Assembly (NCBI RefSeq): GCF_019704555.1
Contig: NZ_AP024745.1
Location: forward strand, 10,963,501 to 11,027,500
Direction of reading: 5' to 3'
From: Actinoplanes sp. L3-i22
GTDB taxonomy: Bacteria; Actinomycetota; Actinomycetes; Mycobacteriales; Micromonosporaceae
DNA length: 64,000 bases
A program made the translations under genes and the position numbers. Of the stretch, positions 1 through 7,674 are shown in pieces. The notes under the pieces are model-generated. The model had not been told where the DNA came from. It was given only the letters and a program-made list of their open reading frames with translations, and ran no database searches. Every line of letters begins with the position of its first letter. Position 1 is the stretch's first letter.

Positions 1-263
1 TGCTGGCCCGGGTGATGCGCCGCGGCGACTTCGCGGCCCGGTTCGCCGGCGACGAGTTCGTCCTGGTCCTGCCGGGCGCCGGCCCGCACCACGCGGCCGA
101 GGTCTCCCGCCGGATCAGCGCCGCCGCCGCCGCGGAGAACTGGCAGGTCCTGGTCCCGGGCACGCCGATCGGGCTGGCCGCCGGCTGGTCCGAGGTGGGC
201 ACCAACGGCCGCGGGCTGAGCGCCGCCCTGGCCGCCGCCGCGGCGAGCCGGAAACCGACCTGA
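1..263 (+). CDS. GGDEF-domain protein, C-terminal fragment
   Basis: The reading frame is open from the first bases (codons start at position 3), so the gene begins outside the window. The visible 87 residues hold a GGDEF signature in the form RFAGDEF, followed by a strand-rich tail ending in an Ala-rich segment. GGDEF domains make cyclic di-GMP from GTP. Here the first glycine is Ala (AGDEF), a variant known in some active enzymes, but the usual C-terminal A-D-x-A-L-Y-x-A-K helix has decayed to an Ala-rich run. Catalysis is therefore uncertain, and the domain may only bind nucleotide. The N-terminal sensory part is not visible. Confidence 0.8.
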   Translation, partial: LARVMRRGDFAARFAGDEFVLVLPGAGPHHAAEVSRRISAAAAAENWQVLVPGTPIGLAAGWSEVGTNGRGLSAALAAAAASRKPT

Positions 264-317
264 GACGTCCGTGATCGAGCCGGGTGGGTGCCCGGGCCGC
301 ATAGGATCGGCGACACC

Positions 318-1625
318 ATGGCGATCATCGAACTGGGCGACGTCAGCGCGCCGGACTTCGTCGAGGAGCCCGCGCCGGCACCCCCGTTGCGCCGGATCGG
401 GCTCCGCCGGCCGGTCGCGGCCGTCCTCGCGGTGCTCGCCGCGGTCGCCCTGACCGGCTCCGGGCGGCCCGCCCCACCGTCCTTCGCCGAGAGCTGGTCG
501 GCCGAGATCGGGCTGGACAGCTGGCCCTACCCGTTCGCCGGCATCGTCCTGGTCAACCAGGGCACCCCGGAGAACCAGGAGTCGGTCGCGTACGACCTGG
601 GCACCGGCCAGGTCCGCTGGCGCCTGCACGACAAGGAGCTGCCGTCCTGGCTGAACCCGGACCCGGACAGCAACCAGCTCTACGCCCCCGCGAAGATCCG
701 CACGGTCGAGGTGGACGGCGGCACGACGTACTTCGGCACCGACACCCGGGCGCTGGACGCCGGCACCGGGACGGAGCTCTGGCGGCGGTCCGGCGACGAA
801 CTGGCCGCGACCGCCGGCGAGGTGCTGCTCGGCGACCGCGACGACCGGGCCCGGATCACCGGGCTGCACCTGGTCCGGGCCACCGACGGCACCGCGCTCT
901 GGGACCGCCCGATCGACCCGGCCGACAACGTGGTCGTCTCCGAGGACCCGGCGGACACCACCCGGATCGTCCTCGCCACCGCGGCCGGCCGGCTGACCAC
1001 GCTCCGGTACACCGACGGCGCTGTGCTCGCCACCCGCCAGGTCGACCGGCCGCACACCCAGCTGACCTGGGGTCCGCAGCTGCTCGGCGGGCGGTTCTTC
1101 GACGTCCGGCACGACGGTGCGGTCACCACCCTGGTCGCGTACGGGACGGACAGCCTGACCGACCTGTGGCGCTTCACCACCACCGGCGACGTCTACGTCC
1201 AGAACTGCGGCCCGGTGCTCTGCGTCAACGACACCCACCTGACCACCGCCCTCGACCCGGCCACCGGCACGCGGCTCTGGCAGCTGCCCAGCGGCGACGC
1301 CACCCCGCTGACGAACGGCCGGCTGCTGATCGCCGACAGCCGGCAGATCGCCACCGAGCAGGCCGTGGTCGACGCCCGCACCGGCCGCGCCGTCCGGACC
1401 GCCCCGCCGCACAGCCGGATCCTCGCCGTGGACGGCGACCGGCTGCTGGAGCTGCGCGACACCACGACCGCGCCCTACCGCGTGACGATCGCCCGCTGGG
1501 ACCCGGACACCGGCCGGCGGACCCTGCTCGGCGCGGTCCTCGGCCGCTCCGACACCTGCCAGCTCAGCGGGCACCGGATGCTCTGCACCGGCGCCGGCCG
1601 GCTCAGCGTCACTGACGTCGGCTGA
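318..1625 (+). CDS. PQQ-type beta-propeller repeat protein, membrane-anchored
   Basis: A 435-residue protein. After a cytoplasmic N-terminus of about 30 residues, one hydrophobic segment (about 31-48) probably anchors it in the membrane with the rest outside. The exterior part carries repeated blade motifs of the A-x-T-G-x-x-x-W type ([28 protein letters not shown]), typical of PQQ_2 eight-bladed propellers used as scaffolds rather than dehydrogenases. Two cysteines (NCGPVLC) could form a disulfide. The ATG at 318 is preferred over an in-frame upstream ATG at 288 because the latter lies in a poorly conserved-looking leader. The 3' end overlaps convergent prfA by 17 bp. No substrate can be assigned. 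Confidence 0.8.
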   Translation: MAIIELGDVSAPDFVEEPAPAPPLRRIGLRRPVAAVLAVLAAVALTGSGRPAPPSFAESWSAEIGLDSWPYPFAGIVLVNQGTPENQESVAYDLGTGQVRWRLHDKELPSWLNPDPDSNQLYAPAKIRTVEVDGGTTYFGTDTRALDAGTGTELWRRSGDELAATAGEVLLGDRDDRARITGLHLVRATDGTALWDRPIDPADNVVVSEDPADTTRIVLATAAGRLTTLRYTDGAVLATRQVDRPHTQLTWGPQLLGGRFFDVRHDGAVTTLVAYGTDSLTDLWRFTTTGDVYVQNCGPVLCVNDTHLTTALDPATGTRLWQLPSGDATPLTNGRLLIADSRQIATEQAVVDARTGRAVRTAPPHSRILAVDGDRLLELRDTTTAPYRVTIARWDPDTGRRTLLGAVLGRSDTCQLSGHRMLCTGAGRLSVTDVG

Positions 1626-2700
1626 GCTCGGTGTCCCCGGCCAGCCGGGCCTCCCGGTCCGCCGCGGCCAGCGCGTCCAGCACCCCGTCCAGCTCGCCAC
1701 CGAGGACGAGATCGAGGTTGTACGCGGTGTAGCCGATCCGGTGGTCGGTGATCCGGTTCTGCGGGTAGTTGTACGTGCGCACCCGCTCGGAGCGGTCGAC
1801 CGTCCGCACCTGGGCCTTGCGCGCGTCGCCGGCCACCGCGTCCGCCGCCTCCTGCAGCTGCACCAGCAGCCGGGAGCGCAGGATCCGCATCGCCGACTCC
1901 TTGTTCTGCAGCTGGCTCTTCTCGTTCTGGCAGCTGACCACGGTCCCGGTCGGCAGGTGCGTGATCCGGACCGCGGAGTCGGTGGTGTTGACCGACTGGC
2001 CACCCGGCCCCGACGAGCGGTACACGTCGATCCGCAGGTCGCCCGGCTCGATGTGCACCTCGACGTCCTCCGCCTCGGGCAGCACCAGCACACCGGCCGC
2101 CGAGGTGTGGATCCGGCCCTGCGACTCGGTGACCGGGACCCGCTGCACCCGGTGCACGCCGCCCTCCCACTTCATCCGGGACCAGACGCCGTGGCCGCCC
2201 TCCGGCAGGCCCCGCGTCTTCACCGCGACCGAGATGTCCTTCACACCGCCGAGGTCCGACTCCTGCGAGTCGATCACCTCGATCACCCAGCCGTGGCGTT
2301 CCGCGTACCGGGTGTACATGCGCAGCAGATCCGCGGCGAACAGCGCGGACTCCTGGCCGCCCTCGCCCGCCTTGATCTCGACGATCACGTCCTTGGCGTC
2401 GTTCGGGTCGCGCGGCATGAGCATCTCGCCGAGCTTCTCCTCCAGCGCCGGCAGCACCGCGGCGACCGCCTCGACCTCACTCGCGAACGCCGGGTCCTCG
2501 GCGGCCAGCTCCTTAGCGGCGGCCAGGTCGGCGCGCGCGGCCTCCAGCTCGGCGTGCGCGGTGTAGAGCGGCGCGAGCTCGGCGAAGCGCCGGCCGACCC
2601 GGCGGACCAGCGCCTGGTCGGAATGGATCGACGGGTCCTCCATCCGCTTCTCCAGATCGGCGTATTCGTCGAGAAGCGCGGTCAGGCGGTCGGTGCTCAT
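1609..2700 (-). CDS. prfA: Peptide chain release factor 1
   Basis: A 363-residue class-I release factor for UAA/UAG termination. The universally conserved GGQ loop is present (GPGGQSVN, about residue 233), which places the Gln in the peptidyl-transferase centre to drive hydrolysis of peptidyl-tRNA. The N-terminal helical domain, the decoding domain and the basic C-terminus are complete. The start ATG follows a good ribosome site (GGAGTGACCG). It lies 83 bp downstream of rpmE, with a hairpin in between, in the order usual for actinobacteria. prmC, the methylase that modifies the GGQ Gln and normally follows prfA, is not the next gene here. Confidence 0.98.
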   Translation of the reverse strand: MSTDRLTALLDEYADLEKRMEDPSIHSDQALVRRVGRRFAELAPLYTAHAELEAARADLAAAKELAAEDPAFASEVEAVAAVLPALEEKLGEMLMPRDPNDAKDVIVEIKAGEGGQESALFAADLLRMYTRYAERHGWVIEVIDSQESDLGGVKDISVAVKTRGLPEGGHGVWSRMKWEGGVHRVQRVPVTESQGRIHTSAAGVLVLPEAEDVEVHIEPGDLRIDVYRSSGPGGQSVNTTDSAVRITHLPTGTVVSCQNEKSQLQNKESAMRILRSRLLVQLQEAADAVAGDARKAQVRTVDRSERVRTYNYPQNRITDHRIGYTAYNLDLVLGGELDGVLDALAAADREARLAGDTELSRRQ

Positions 2701-2738
2701 CGGTCACTCCAAGTCGTGGAAAAGCGGACCAACACGCG

Positions 2739-2776
2739 AACGGCGCCCGCCCCGGTTTCCCGGGACGGGCGCCGTT
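2739..2776 (-). terminator. Intercistronic hairpin between rpmE and prfA
   Basis: Arms of 17 bp (2739-2755 and 2760-2776) pair with one mismatch around a 4-nt loop. The hairpin starts 7 bp after the rpmE stop and ends 38 bp before the prfA start. No U-run beyond TT follows, so it may attenuate, process or stabilise rpmE mRNA rather than end transcription fully. Confidence 0.75.
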
Positions 2777-2783
2777 GAAGCAG

Positions 2784-3008
2784 TTACTTCTTCTTCGCGG
2801 CGTTGACCTTGGCGTACTTCGCCTGGAACTTCGCGACCCGGCCCGCGGTGTCGAGGACGCGCTGCTTGCCGGTGTAGAACGGGTGGCAGGCGCTGCAGGT
2901 CTCGACGCGGATCTCGCCGCCCTTGGCGGTGCTACGGGTGGTGAAGGTCTCGCCGCAGGAGCAGATGACCTCGGTGGTCGTGTACTCCGGGTGGATGCCG
3001 CTCTTCAT
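2784..3008 (-). CDS. rpmE: 50S ribosomal protein L31, zinc-binding form
   Basis: A 74-residue L31. It is the C+ type: a C-x-C pair (residues 16 and 18) and a C-x-x-C pair (37 and 40) form the zinc site, followed by the FYTGKQ signature and a lysine-rich tail. In many actinobacteria the zinc form is replaced by a C- paralogue under zinc starvation, controlled by Zur; that paralogue is not in the window. The start has a good ribosome site (AGAGGGACC). In the usual actinobacterial order rpmE follows rho directly; here about 4.7 kb of other genes separate them. Confidence 0.98.
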   Translation of the reverse strand: MKSGIHPEYTTTEVICSCGETFTTRSTAKGGEIRVETCSACHPFYTGKQRVLDTAGRVAKFQAKYAKVNAAKKK

Positions 3009-3161
3009 GTCTGCTCGGTCCCTCTCGATGATGCGGGTCGCCGGGTCGCCCTGTGATGAATGAGGACGGGAACCGGAACCCTTACTGGCCGATGTACCAG
3101 TCTGCCAGATCCCGGTAGCAGCCGGAAATCAGGAGGTGCAACTGGTTACGACCTCGATAAC

Positions 3162-3191
3162 GTGAGCGCCCCTTCGGTAATTCCCGCTCAC
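3162..3191 (+). promoter_or_regulatory. 5' leader hairpin of the RNA-repair cassette
   Basis: GTGAGCG (3162-3168) and CGCTCAC (3185-3191) form a perfect 7-bp inverted repeat with a 16-nt loop, ending just before the ribosome site (GAGGA) of the first ligase gene. It could be an RNA structure affecting translation or a protein site; which one is not visible from sequence. Confidence 0.45.
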
Positions 3192-3205
3192 TGAGGACCA
3201 CCGCC

Positions 3206-4276
3206 ATGACGCTGCTCCACGAGGTCTTCGATCCGGTCAAGCTGGCCGAAGCGGTCGGCAACGGGCTGATCCGGACGCAGCGTCATCCGAGCCTGCCGTT
3301 CACGATCTACAACTACACCGAGGCCTGCCAGTACTCCGGCGCTTGGAGCCCGGTCACGCTCGCCTGTCGTGGCCTGATCGTGCACGAGTCCGGACACATT
3401 GCGGCTCGTGTCATGAATAAGTTCTTCAACCATTCTGAGCCGTCTGCGCCGGTTCTCGACGCAGCGGCGGCGGTGACGGTCACTGACAAGGTGGATGGGA
3501 GCCTGGGCATCGTCTACCACGACGGCTCGGGCTGGGCGGTGGCGACGCGCGGGTCGTTCGCCTCCGATCAGGCGCGGCATGCGACGAACCTGCTGCGTAC
3601 GCGGTACGCGGAGTTCGTCCCGCCGGCCGGCCTGACGGTGCTCGTGGAGATCATTTACCCGGACAACCGGATCGTCGTCGACTACCGGGGTCTCGACGAC
3701 CTGGTCCTGCTCGGCGCGGTCGAGATCGCCACCGGCCGCTCGCACGGGCCGGAGGCGGTGCCGGACTGGCCGGGCCCGGTGGTCGAGACGTTCGGGTACG
3801 CGACGCTGGCCGAGGCGCTCGCCGCTCCCCCGCGCGACGGGCGGGAGGGGCTGGTGGTGCACTTCACCGCGGCCGACCAGCGGGTGAAGATCAAGTACGC
3901 CGACTACGTCCGGCTGCATCGCCTGGTGACCGGGCTCACCCCCCGTACCGTATGGGAGATCTTGGCGACCGGCGGCGACCTGGACCCGATGCTGGCGCCC
4001 TTGCCGGACGAATTCCATGTCTGGGCCAGCGGCGTAGCCGCGGAGCTCACCGCCGAGGTCGACGCGCGCGCCGCGGCGGTCGAGGCGGCCTACGACGGGA
4101 TCGTCGGCGGGCTGCCGGCCGGTTGGGGGCGCAAGGAGTTCGCGCTGGCCGCGGTGCGCAGCCCGCACCGGGGTGAGCTGTTCCAGCGTCTGGACGGTCA
4201 CGACTACCGTCCTGGCCTGTGGCAGCGGGTTCGGCCGTCGGGAGACAAGGCGGCCGGTGGAGGAGCCGAGGAATGA
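3206..4276 (+). CDS. T4 Rnl1-like RNA ligase
   Basis: A 356-residue protein, close to the 374 residues of T4 RNA ligase 1. All nucleotidyltransferase motifs are readable: motif I DKVDGS with K95 as the expected AMP-accepting lysine, motif Ia around ATRGSF (R115), motif III/IIIa VEIIYPDNRIVVDY (147-160), motif IV EGLVVHF (214-220) and motif V KIKYADYVRLH (K228, K230), followed by a C-terminal helical region as in Rnl1. Enzymes of this family join 3'-OH and 5'-phosphate RNA ends, classically repairing tRNA cut in the anticodon loop. It is first in a tightly coupled cassette (ATGA overlap with the kinase gene). The first third is visibly less GC-rich than its neighbours, which hints at acquisition. 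The substrate is unknown. Confidence 0.88.
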   Translation: MTLLHEVFDPVKLAEAVGNGLIRTQRHPSLPFTIYNYTEACQYSGAWSPVTLACRGLIVHESGHIAARVMNKFFNHSEPSAPVLDAAAAVTVTDKVDGSLGIVYHDGSGWAVATRGSFASDQARHATNLLRTRYAEFVPPAGLTVLVEIIYPDNRIVVDYRGLDDLVLLGAVEIATGRSHGPEAVPDWPGPVVETFGYATLAEALAAPPRDGREGLVVHFTAADQRVKIKYADYVRLHRLVTGLTPRTVWEILATGGDLDPMLAPLPDEFHVWASGVAAELTAEVDARAAAVEAAYDGIVGGLPAGWGRKEFALAAVRSPHRGELFQRLDGHDYRPGLWQRVRPSGDKAAGGGAEE

Positions 4277-5169
4277 CGCGACTGTTGATCACGCGGGGTC
4301 TGCCCGCGTCCGGGAAGACCACGTTCGCCCGCAAGCTGCAGCCCGGGGTGGTCCGGGTGAACCGGGACGACCTGCGGCGGATGCTGCACGGGCAGCGCCT
4401 GTTCACGCAGTCGGCCGAGGCGCAGGTCACGCACGCGCAGCGGGCCGCGGTCGAGGCGCTGCTGCGGACCCGGGCCAGCGTGATCGTGGACGACACGAAC
4501 CTGCGGGCCAAGGTGGTCCGGGAGTGGGCCGAGATGGCCGCCCGGCACGGCGCGTCGTTCGAGGTGCACGACTTCACCGACGTCCCGCTGGCCGAGTGTC
4601 TCCGGCGGGACGCCGAGCGGCCCGCGGACGACCAGGTCGGCGAGGACGCGATCCGGCGGATGCACGAGCGGTATCTGGCCGGGAAGAACGTGCCGCTGCC
4701 GGTGCCGTTCGTCGACCCGGGTGGGCCGGGCGTCGTCTACCAGCCGGATCCGGAGCTGCCGCCGGTGGTGCTGGTGGACATCGACGGGACGGTCGCGCTG
4801 ATGGCCGGGCGGAGTCCGTACGAGTGGCACCGGGTCGGTGAGGACGCGCCGAACCCGGCGGTGATCGCGGCGGTCCGGGCGATGCACGCGGCCGGGCACG
4901 CGATCGTCTTCTGCTCCGGGCGCGACGAGGTGTGCCGGGCGGAGACCGAGGCGTGGCTGGAGTTGTTCGTCGACGTGCCGTACGAGGGCCTGTTCATGCG
5001 TCCCGAGGGGGACAGCCGGAAGGACTCGATCGTCAAGCGGGAGATCTTCGACTCGGAGATCCGGAACCGCTGGCGGGTCGTGGGGGTTTTCGACGACCGC
5101 CAGCAGGTGGTACGTATGTGGCGTGCGCTCGGCCTGACCGTGTTCCAGGTCGCGGAAGGGGACTTTTGA
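4273..5169 (+). CDS. T4-type polynucleotide 5'-kinase/3'-phosphatase
   Basis: A 298-residue protein with the same length and domain order as T4 Pnkp (301 residues). The N-terminal kinase has a P-loop GLPASGKT (9-16), an NRDD segment with D32 in the general-base position, and VDDTNL (72-77). The C-terminal HAD phosphatase has DIDGT (nucleophile D169, acid-base D171) followed by AGRSPYEW and a later VFDDR motif. Such enzymes remove 3'-phosphate or 2',3'-cyclic phosphate and phosphorylate 5'-OH, producing the ends an ATP-dependent ligase needs. The chosen ATG at 4273 overlaps the ligase stop (ATGA), implying translational coupling; a GTG at 4219 in the same frame would intrude into the ligase gene and is less likely. 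Confidence 0.9.
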   Translation: MTRLLITRGLPASGKTTFARKLQPGVVRVNRDDLRRMLHGQRLFTQSAEAQVTHAQRAAVEALLRTRASVIVDDTNLRAKVVREWAEMAARHGASFEVHDFTDVPLAECLRRDAERPADDQVGEDAIRRMHERYLAGKNVPLPVPFVDPGGPGVVYQPDPELPPVVLVDIDGTVALMAGRSPYEWHRVGEDAPNPAVIAAVRAMHAAGHAIVFCSGRDEVCRAETEAWLELFVDVPYEGLFMRPEGDSRKDSIVKREIFDSEIRNRWRVVGVFDDRQQVVRMWRALGLTVFQVAEGDF

Positions 5170-5170
5170 G

Positions 5171-5791
5171 TTGGTGAAGTATCCGCGTACGTTCCATCTG
5201 CCCGATTCCCCGGGCGCCTCCGGCGACGACCGGATCCAGTCGGATCTGTCGTGGCTGGACGGTGAGCTCGTGGTGACCGAGAAGATGGACGGCGGGAACC
5301 TCACCTTCACCCGGGACGCGATGTACGCGCGGTCGGTCGACTCCGGCACGCATCCGTGGGATCGGCCGGCGAAGGCGCTGTGGGCGATGACGGCGTACAA
5401 GATCCCGGACGGGTGGCGGGTCTGCGGCGAGTCGATGTGGGCCCGCCGCAGCGTCGCGTACACCGATCTGCCCGGGGTCTTCCTGGTCTTCGGCATCTGG
5501 GACGAGACGGACACGCTGCTGGGCTGGGACGACACGGTGGACTGGGCCCGCCGGCTGGAGCTGCCGGTGGTCCCGGTCCTCTATCGCGGCGGCAGCCTCT
5601 CCGAGGCCCGCGCCGCCTGGCTCGCGCTGCGCGAGGAGAAAACTTCCGAGGGGTACGTCGTTCGCGCGGCCGGCCGCATCCCGGCCGCCGAGTTCCCGGT
5701 CAAGCTGCTGAAATGGGTCCGGGCCGAGCACGTCCGGACCGACGCCGCCTGGCGCCACCGCGACGACTTCGCGGTCAACGAGTTCGCCTAG
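5171..5791 (+). CDS. Second RNA ligase, Rnl5/DraRnl-like
   Basis: A 206-residue ligase-fold protein. Motif I is EKMDGGN with K38 as the probable adenylylated lysine, motif Ia around YARS (R54), a motif-III region with GESMWARRSVAY and FLVFGIWD (86-110), motif IV EGYVVR (160-165) and motif V KLLKW (K178, K181). The GESxYAxHSxxY...YFxxFxIxD pattern is that of the Deinococcus-type (Rnl5) ligase. It is short: the extra N-terminal OB domain of DraRnl is absent. It starts one base after the kinase gene, either at TTG 5171 or GTG 5174. Its stop shares a CTAG with the convergent gene at 5788. A role in sealing nicks or a guided end-joining step beside the Rnl1-like enzyme is inferred. Confidence 0.8.
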   Translation: MVKYPRTFHLPDSPGASGDDRIQSDLSWLDGELVVTEKMDGGNLTFTRDAMYARSVDSGTHPWDRPAKALWAMTAYKIPDGWRVCGESMWARRSVAYTDLPGVFLVFGIWDETDTLLGWDDTVDWARRLELPVVPVLYRGGSLSEARAAWLALREEKTSEGYVVRAAGRIPAAEFPVKLLKWVRAEHVRTDAAWRHRDDFAVNEFA

Positions 5792-6363
5792 CCCGCGGCC
5801 GGCCAGCGCGCGGCCATCGCCGCCAGGATCATCCGGTCGAACGGCTCGGCCACTTCGATGCCGTCGCGCCAGCAGATCTCGTCGCCGTCGCCCTCCCGGT
5901 CCAGGACGCACAGGACCGCGCCGGCCGACGCGGCCAGGTCGGTGAAGACACGGCGGACGCTGGTGGAGTCCGCGAACAGATGGCTCATGCCGGTGGTGGC
6001 TGCGGTGTAGCTGAGGTGGGCGTAGCCGGGGCGCGGCGAGTACCGGTACCAGACGGACAGGTAGATGTAGCCGATCCGGATCGGGTCCTCGGCGCTGTCG
6101 TCCCCCTCGGCCCAGGCCCGGATCACGTCGTCGCGGACCGGGAAACGCAACAAGGTGTCGAGCTGAACGTGACCGTCCCCGGCCCGGACGTCGACCGGGT
6201 CGGCGCGGAAGCCCGACGTGAACGGGAGAAGCAGTTCCGCACCGTCGGGCAGGGTCACCCGGACCGGGCCCTTGCCGGGGTGGGCGAGGGCGGCGGTGGC
6301 CCGGAGCGCCGTCGCGACGTTCCGGGCCGGCAGGTGGATGTCGTACGCCCAGTCGATTCCCAT
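5788..6363 (-). CDS. Hypothetical protein
   Basis: A 191-residue soluble protein that I do not recognise. It begins MGIDWAYDIHLPARN; has a strand-rich N-terminal half, a central IGYIYLSVWYRYS segment, and an acidic, Trp-containing C-terminus ending in a helix (FDRMILAAMAARW). No signal peptide, membrane segment or cysteine cluster is seen beyond single cysteines. The ATG at 6363 is preferred to an upstream codon at 6390, which would overlap the NOS gene. It follows that gene by 12 bp, so the two may be co-transcribed. Its stop codon overlaps that of the second RNA ligase on the other strand. Confidence 0.65.
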   Translation of the reverse strand: MGIDWAYDIHLPARNVATALRATAALAHPGKGPVRVTLPDGAELLLPFTSGFRADPVDVRAGDGHVQLDTLLRFPVRDDVIRAWAEGDDSAEDPIRIGYIYLSVWYRYSPRPGYAHLSYTAATTGMSHLFADSTSVRRVFTDLAASAGAVLCVLDREGDGDEICWRDGIEVAEPFDRMILAAMAARWPAAG

Positions 6364-6374
6364 CGAGGACGATG

Positions 6375-7541
6375 CTAACGATGCGGGCAACCCCGCATGC
6401 CCTCGCGAGCCAGGGCGGCCGCGTCGTCGTCGAGGTAGAACGCCGGCCGCAGGTCCAGCTCCTCGTAGTAGCGGTGGAAGACCGGGGTGATGCCGCCGGA
6501 CATCGGCGGGACGATCCAGGTCCAGTCGGCCGGGACCGGGCGGCCGGCCTTCGTCTCGTTGTCGATGTGCTTGAGGAAGCGCCGTGACTCGGTGTGGTGG
6601 TCGCTCATCTTGACCCCGGCCGCCTCGAAGCTGTGCAGGACGGCGAGGTTCAGCTCGAGCAGCGCCCGGTCCCGCCAGAGCGACGACTCCCGGGTGGTGT
6701 CCAGGCCGAGCCGGCCGGCGAGCACCGGCAGCAGGTCGTAGCGGTCCGCGTCGGCGAGGTTGCGGGCGCCGATCTCGGTGCCCAGGTACCAGCCGTTGAA
6801 CGGGGCGAGCGGGTAGTGCACGCCGCCGATGGTGAGCCGCATGTTGGCGATCGCCGGGACGGCGTGCCAGCGCAGCCCCAGCTCGGGGAACCAGGCGTAC
6901 TCGGGGTGGGTGATCGGGACCTCGCGGATCGCACGCTCGGGCAGCTCGTAGAGCCGGATCCCGTCGGCCGGGGTCTCGATCACCAGGGGCAGCACGTCGA
7001 ACGCCTCACCCTTGCCCTGCCAGCCGAAGGCGCGGACCGCGGTGGTGAACTCGCGCAGCCGTGGGTCGCCGACCGGCACGCCGTCCTCGGCGCGGTAGCC
7101 GGCGTACCGGATCAGTTGTTCGTTCCAGACCCGGGCGTACGGCCGGCCCGGCTGAGCCGCCGGGAAGACGCTGATCACCGCCCGCAGCTGGCCCTCGCCG
7201 GCGGTCTGCAGGTGCTGTACGAGCAGCGAGTAGATCTCGTCGGCGGTCCGGGCCCGGCGCCGGTCGAGCACGAGCAGGCTGCGCCAGTAGAGGCGGCCGA
7301 TGCAGCGGCTCGCGTTGCGCCAGGCCATCCGGGCGCCGTGGGTCAGCTCGTCGGTGGTGTGCACATAGGTGCCGGTGGCGGCGATCTGCGCGCGGACGAT
7401 GGCGAGTCGTGGCTCGACCGGCCCGAGCCGGGGATTTTCCGTGTAGCAGCGGCGGAGAAAGTCCTCCGCCTCGGCCGGGTCGGCGGGCGCGTCCGGATCC
7501 CAGGGCTCGGTCGGTTGGTCCCGGTAGCCGGGCACGAACAT
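6375..7541 (-). CDS. nos: Nitric oxide synthase oxygenase
   Basis: A 388-residue bacterial NOS made of the oxygenase domain only. The heme-thiolate segment WRNASRCIGRLYW has C80 as the axial ligand. The substrate-binding stretch PFNGWYLGTEIGARN includes the Glu that binds the L-arginine guanidinium, and the C-terminal W-x-W-I-V-P-P-x-S-G region that contacts pterin is present. Bacterial NOS oxidises L-Arg to citrulline and NO using borrowed electron donors; no reductase gene is adjacent. The start has a good ribosome site (GGAGGCGCTCG). It lies between rho and rpmE, outside the standard gene order, followed closely by an unknown gene. Its role here (stress protection, signalling or nitration) cannot be told. 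Confidence 0.95.
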   Translation of the reverse strand: MFVPGYRDQPTEPWDPDAPADPAEAEDFLRRCYTENPRLGPVEPRLAIVRAQIAATGTYVHTTDELTHGARMAWRNASRCIGRLYWRSLLVLDRRRARTADEIYSLLVQHLQTAGEGQLRAVISVFPAAQPGRPYARVWNEQLIRYAGYRAEDGVPVGDPRLREFTTAVRAFGWQGKGEAFDVLPLVIETPADGIRLYELPERAIREVPITHPEYAWFPELGLRWHAVPAIANMRLTIGGVHYPLAPFNGWYLGTEIGARNLADADRYDLLPVLAGRLGLDTTRESSLWRDRALLELNLAVLHSFEAAGVKMSDHHTESRRFLKHIDNETKAGRPVPADWTWIVPPMSGGITPVFHRYYEELDLRPAFYLDDDAAALAREGMRGCPHR

Positions 7542-7624
7542 CGAGCGCCTCCGGTGAATCGAGGGATGGGGACACCGGAGGTTCGCACGACCCCGTACGG
7601 GTCGAACCAGACAGCTTGTGCGAC

Positions 7625-7668
7625 AAAAGCCGCGAGCCCCACCCGATCGGGTGGGGCTCGCGGCTTTT
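7625..7668 (-). terminator. Strong terminator after rho
   Basis: A perfect 44-bp palindrome: 21-bp GC-rich arms ending in AAAA/TTTT around a central AT. It begins 7 bp after the rho stop and, because of its symmetry, could act in both directions. It separates rho from the NOS gene upstream region. Confidence 0.9.
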
Positions 7669-7674
7669 ATGCGT

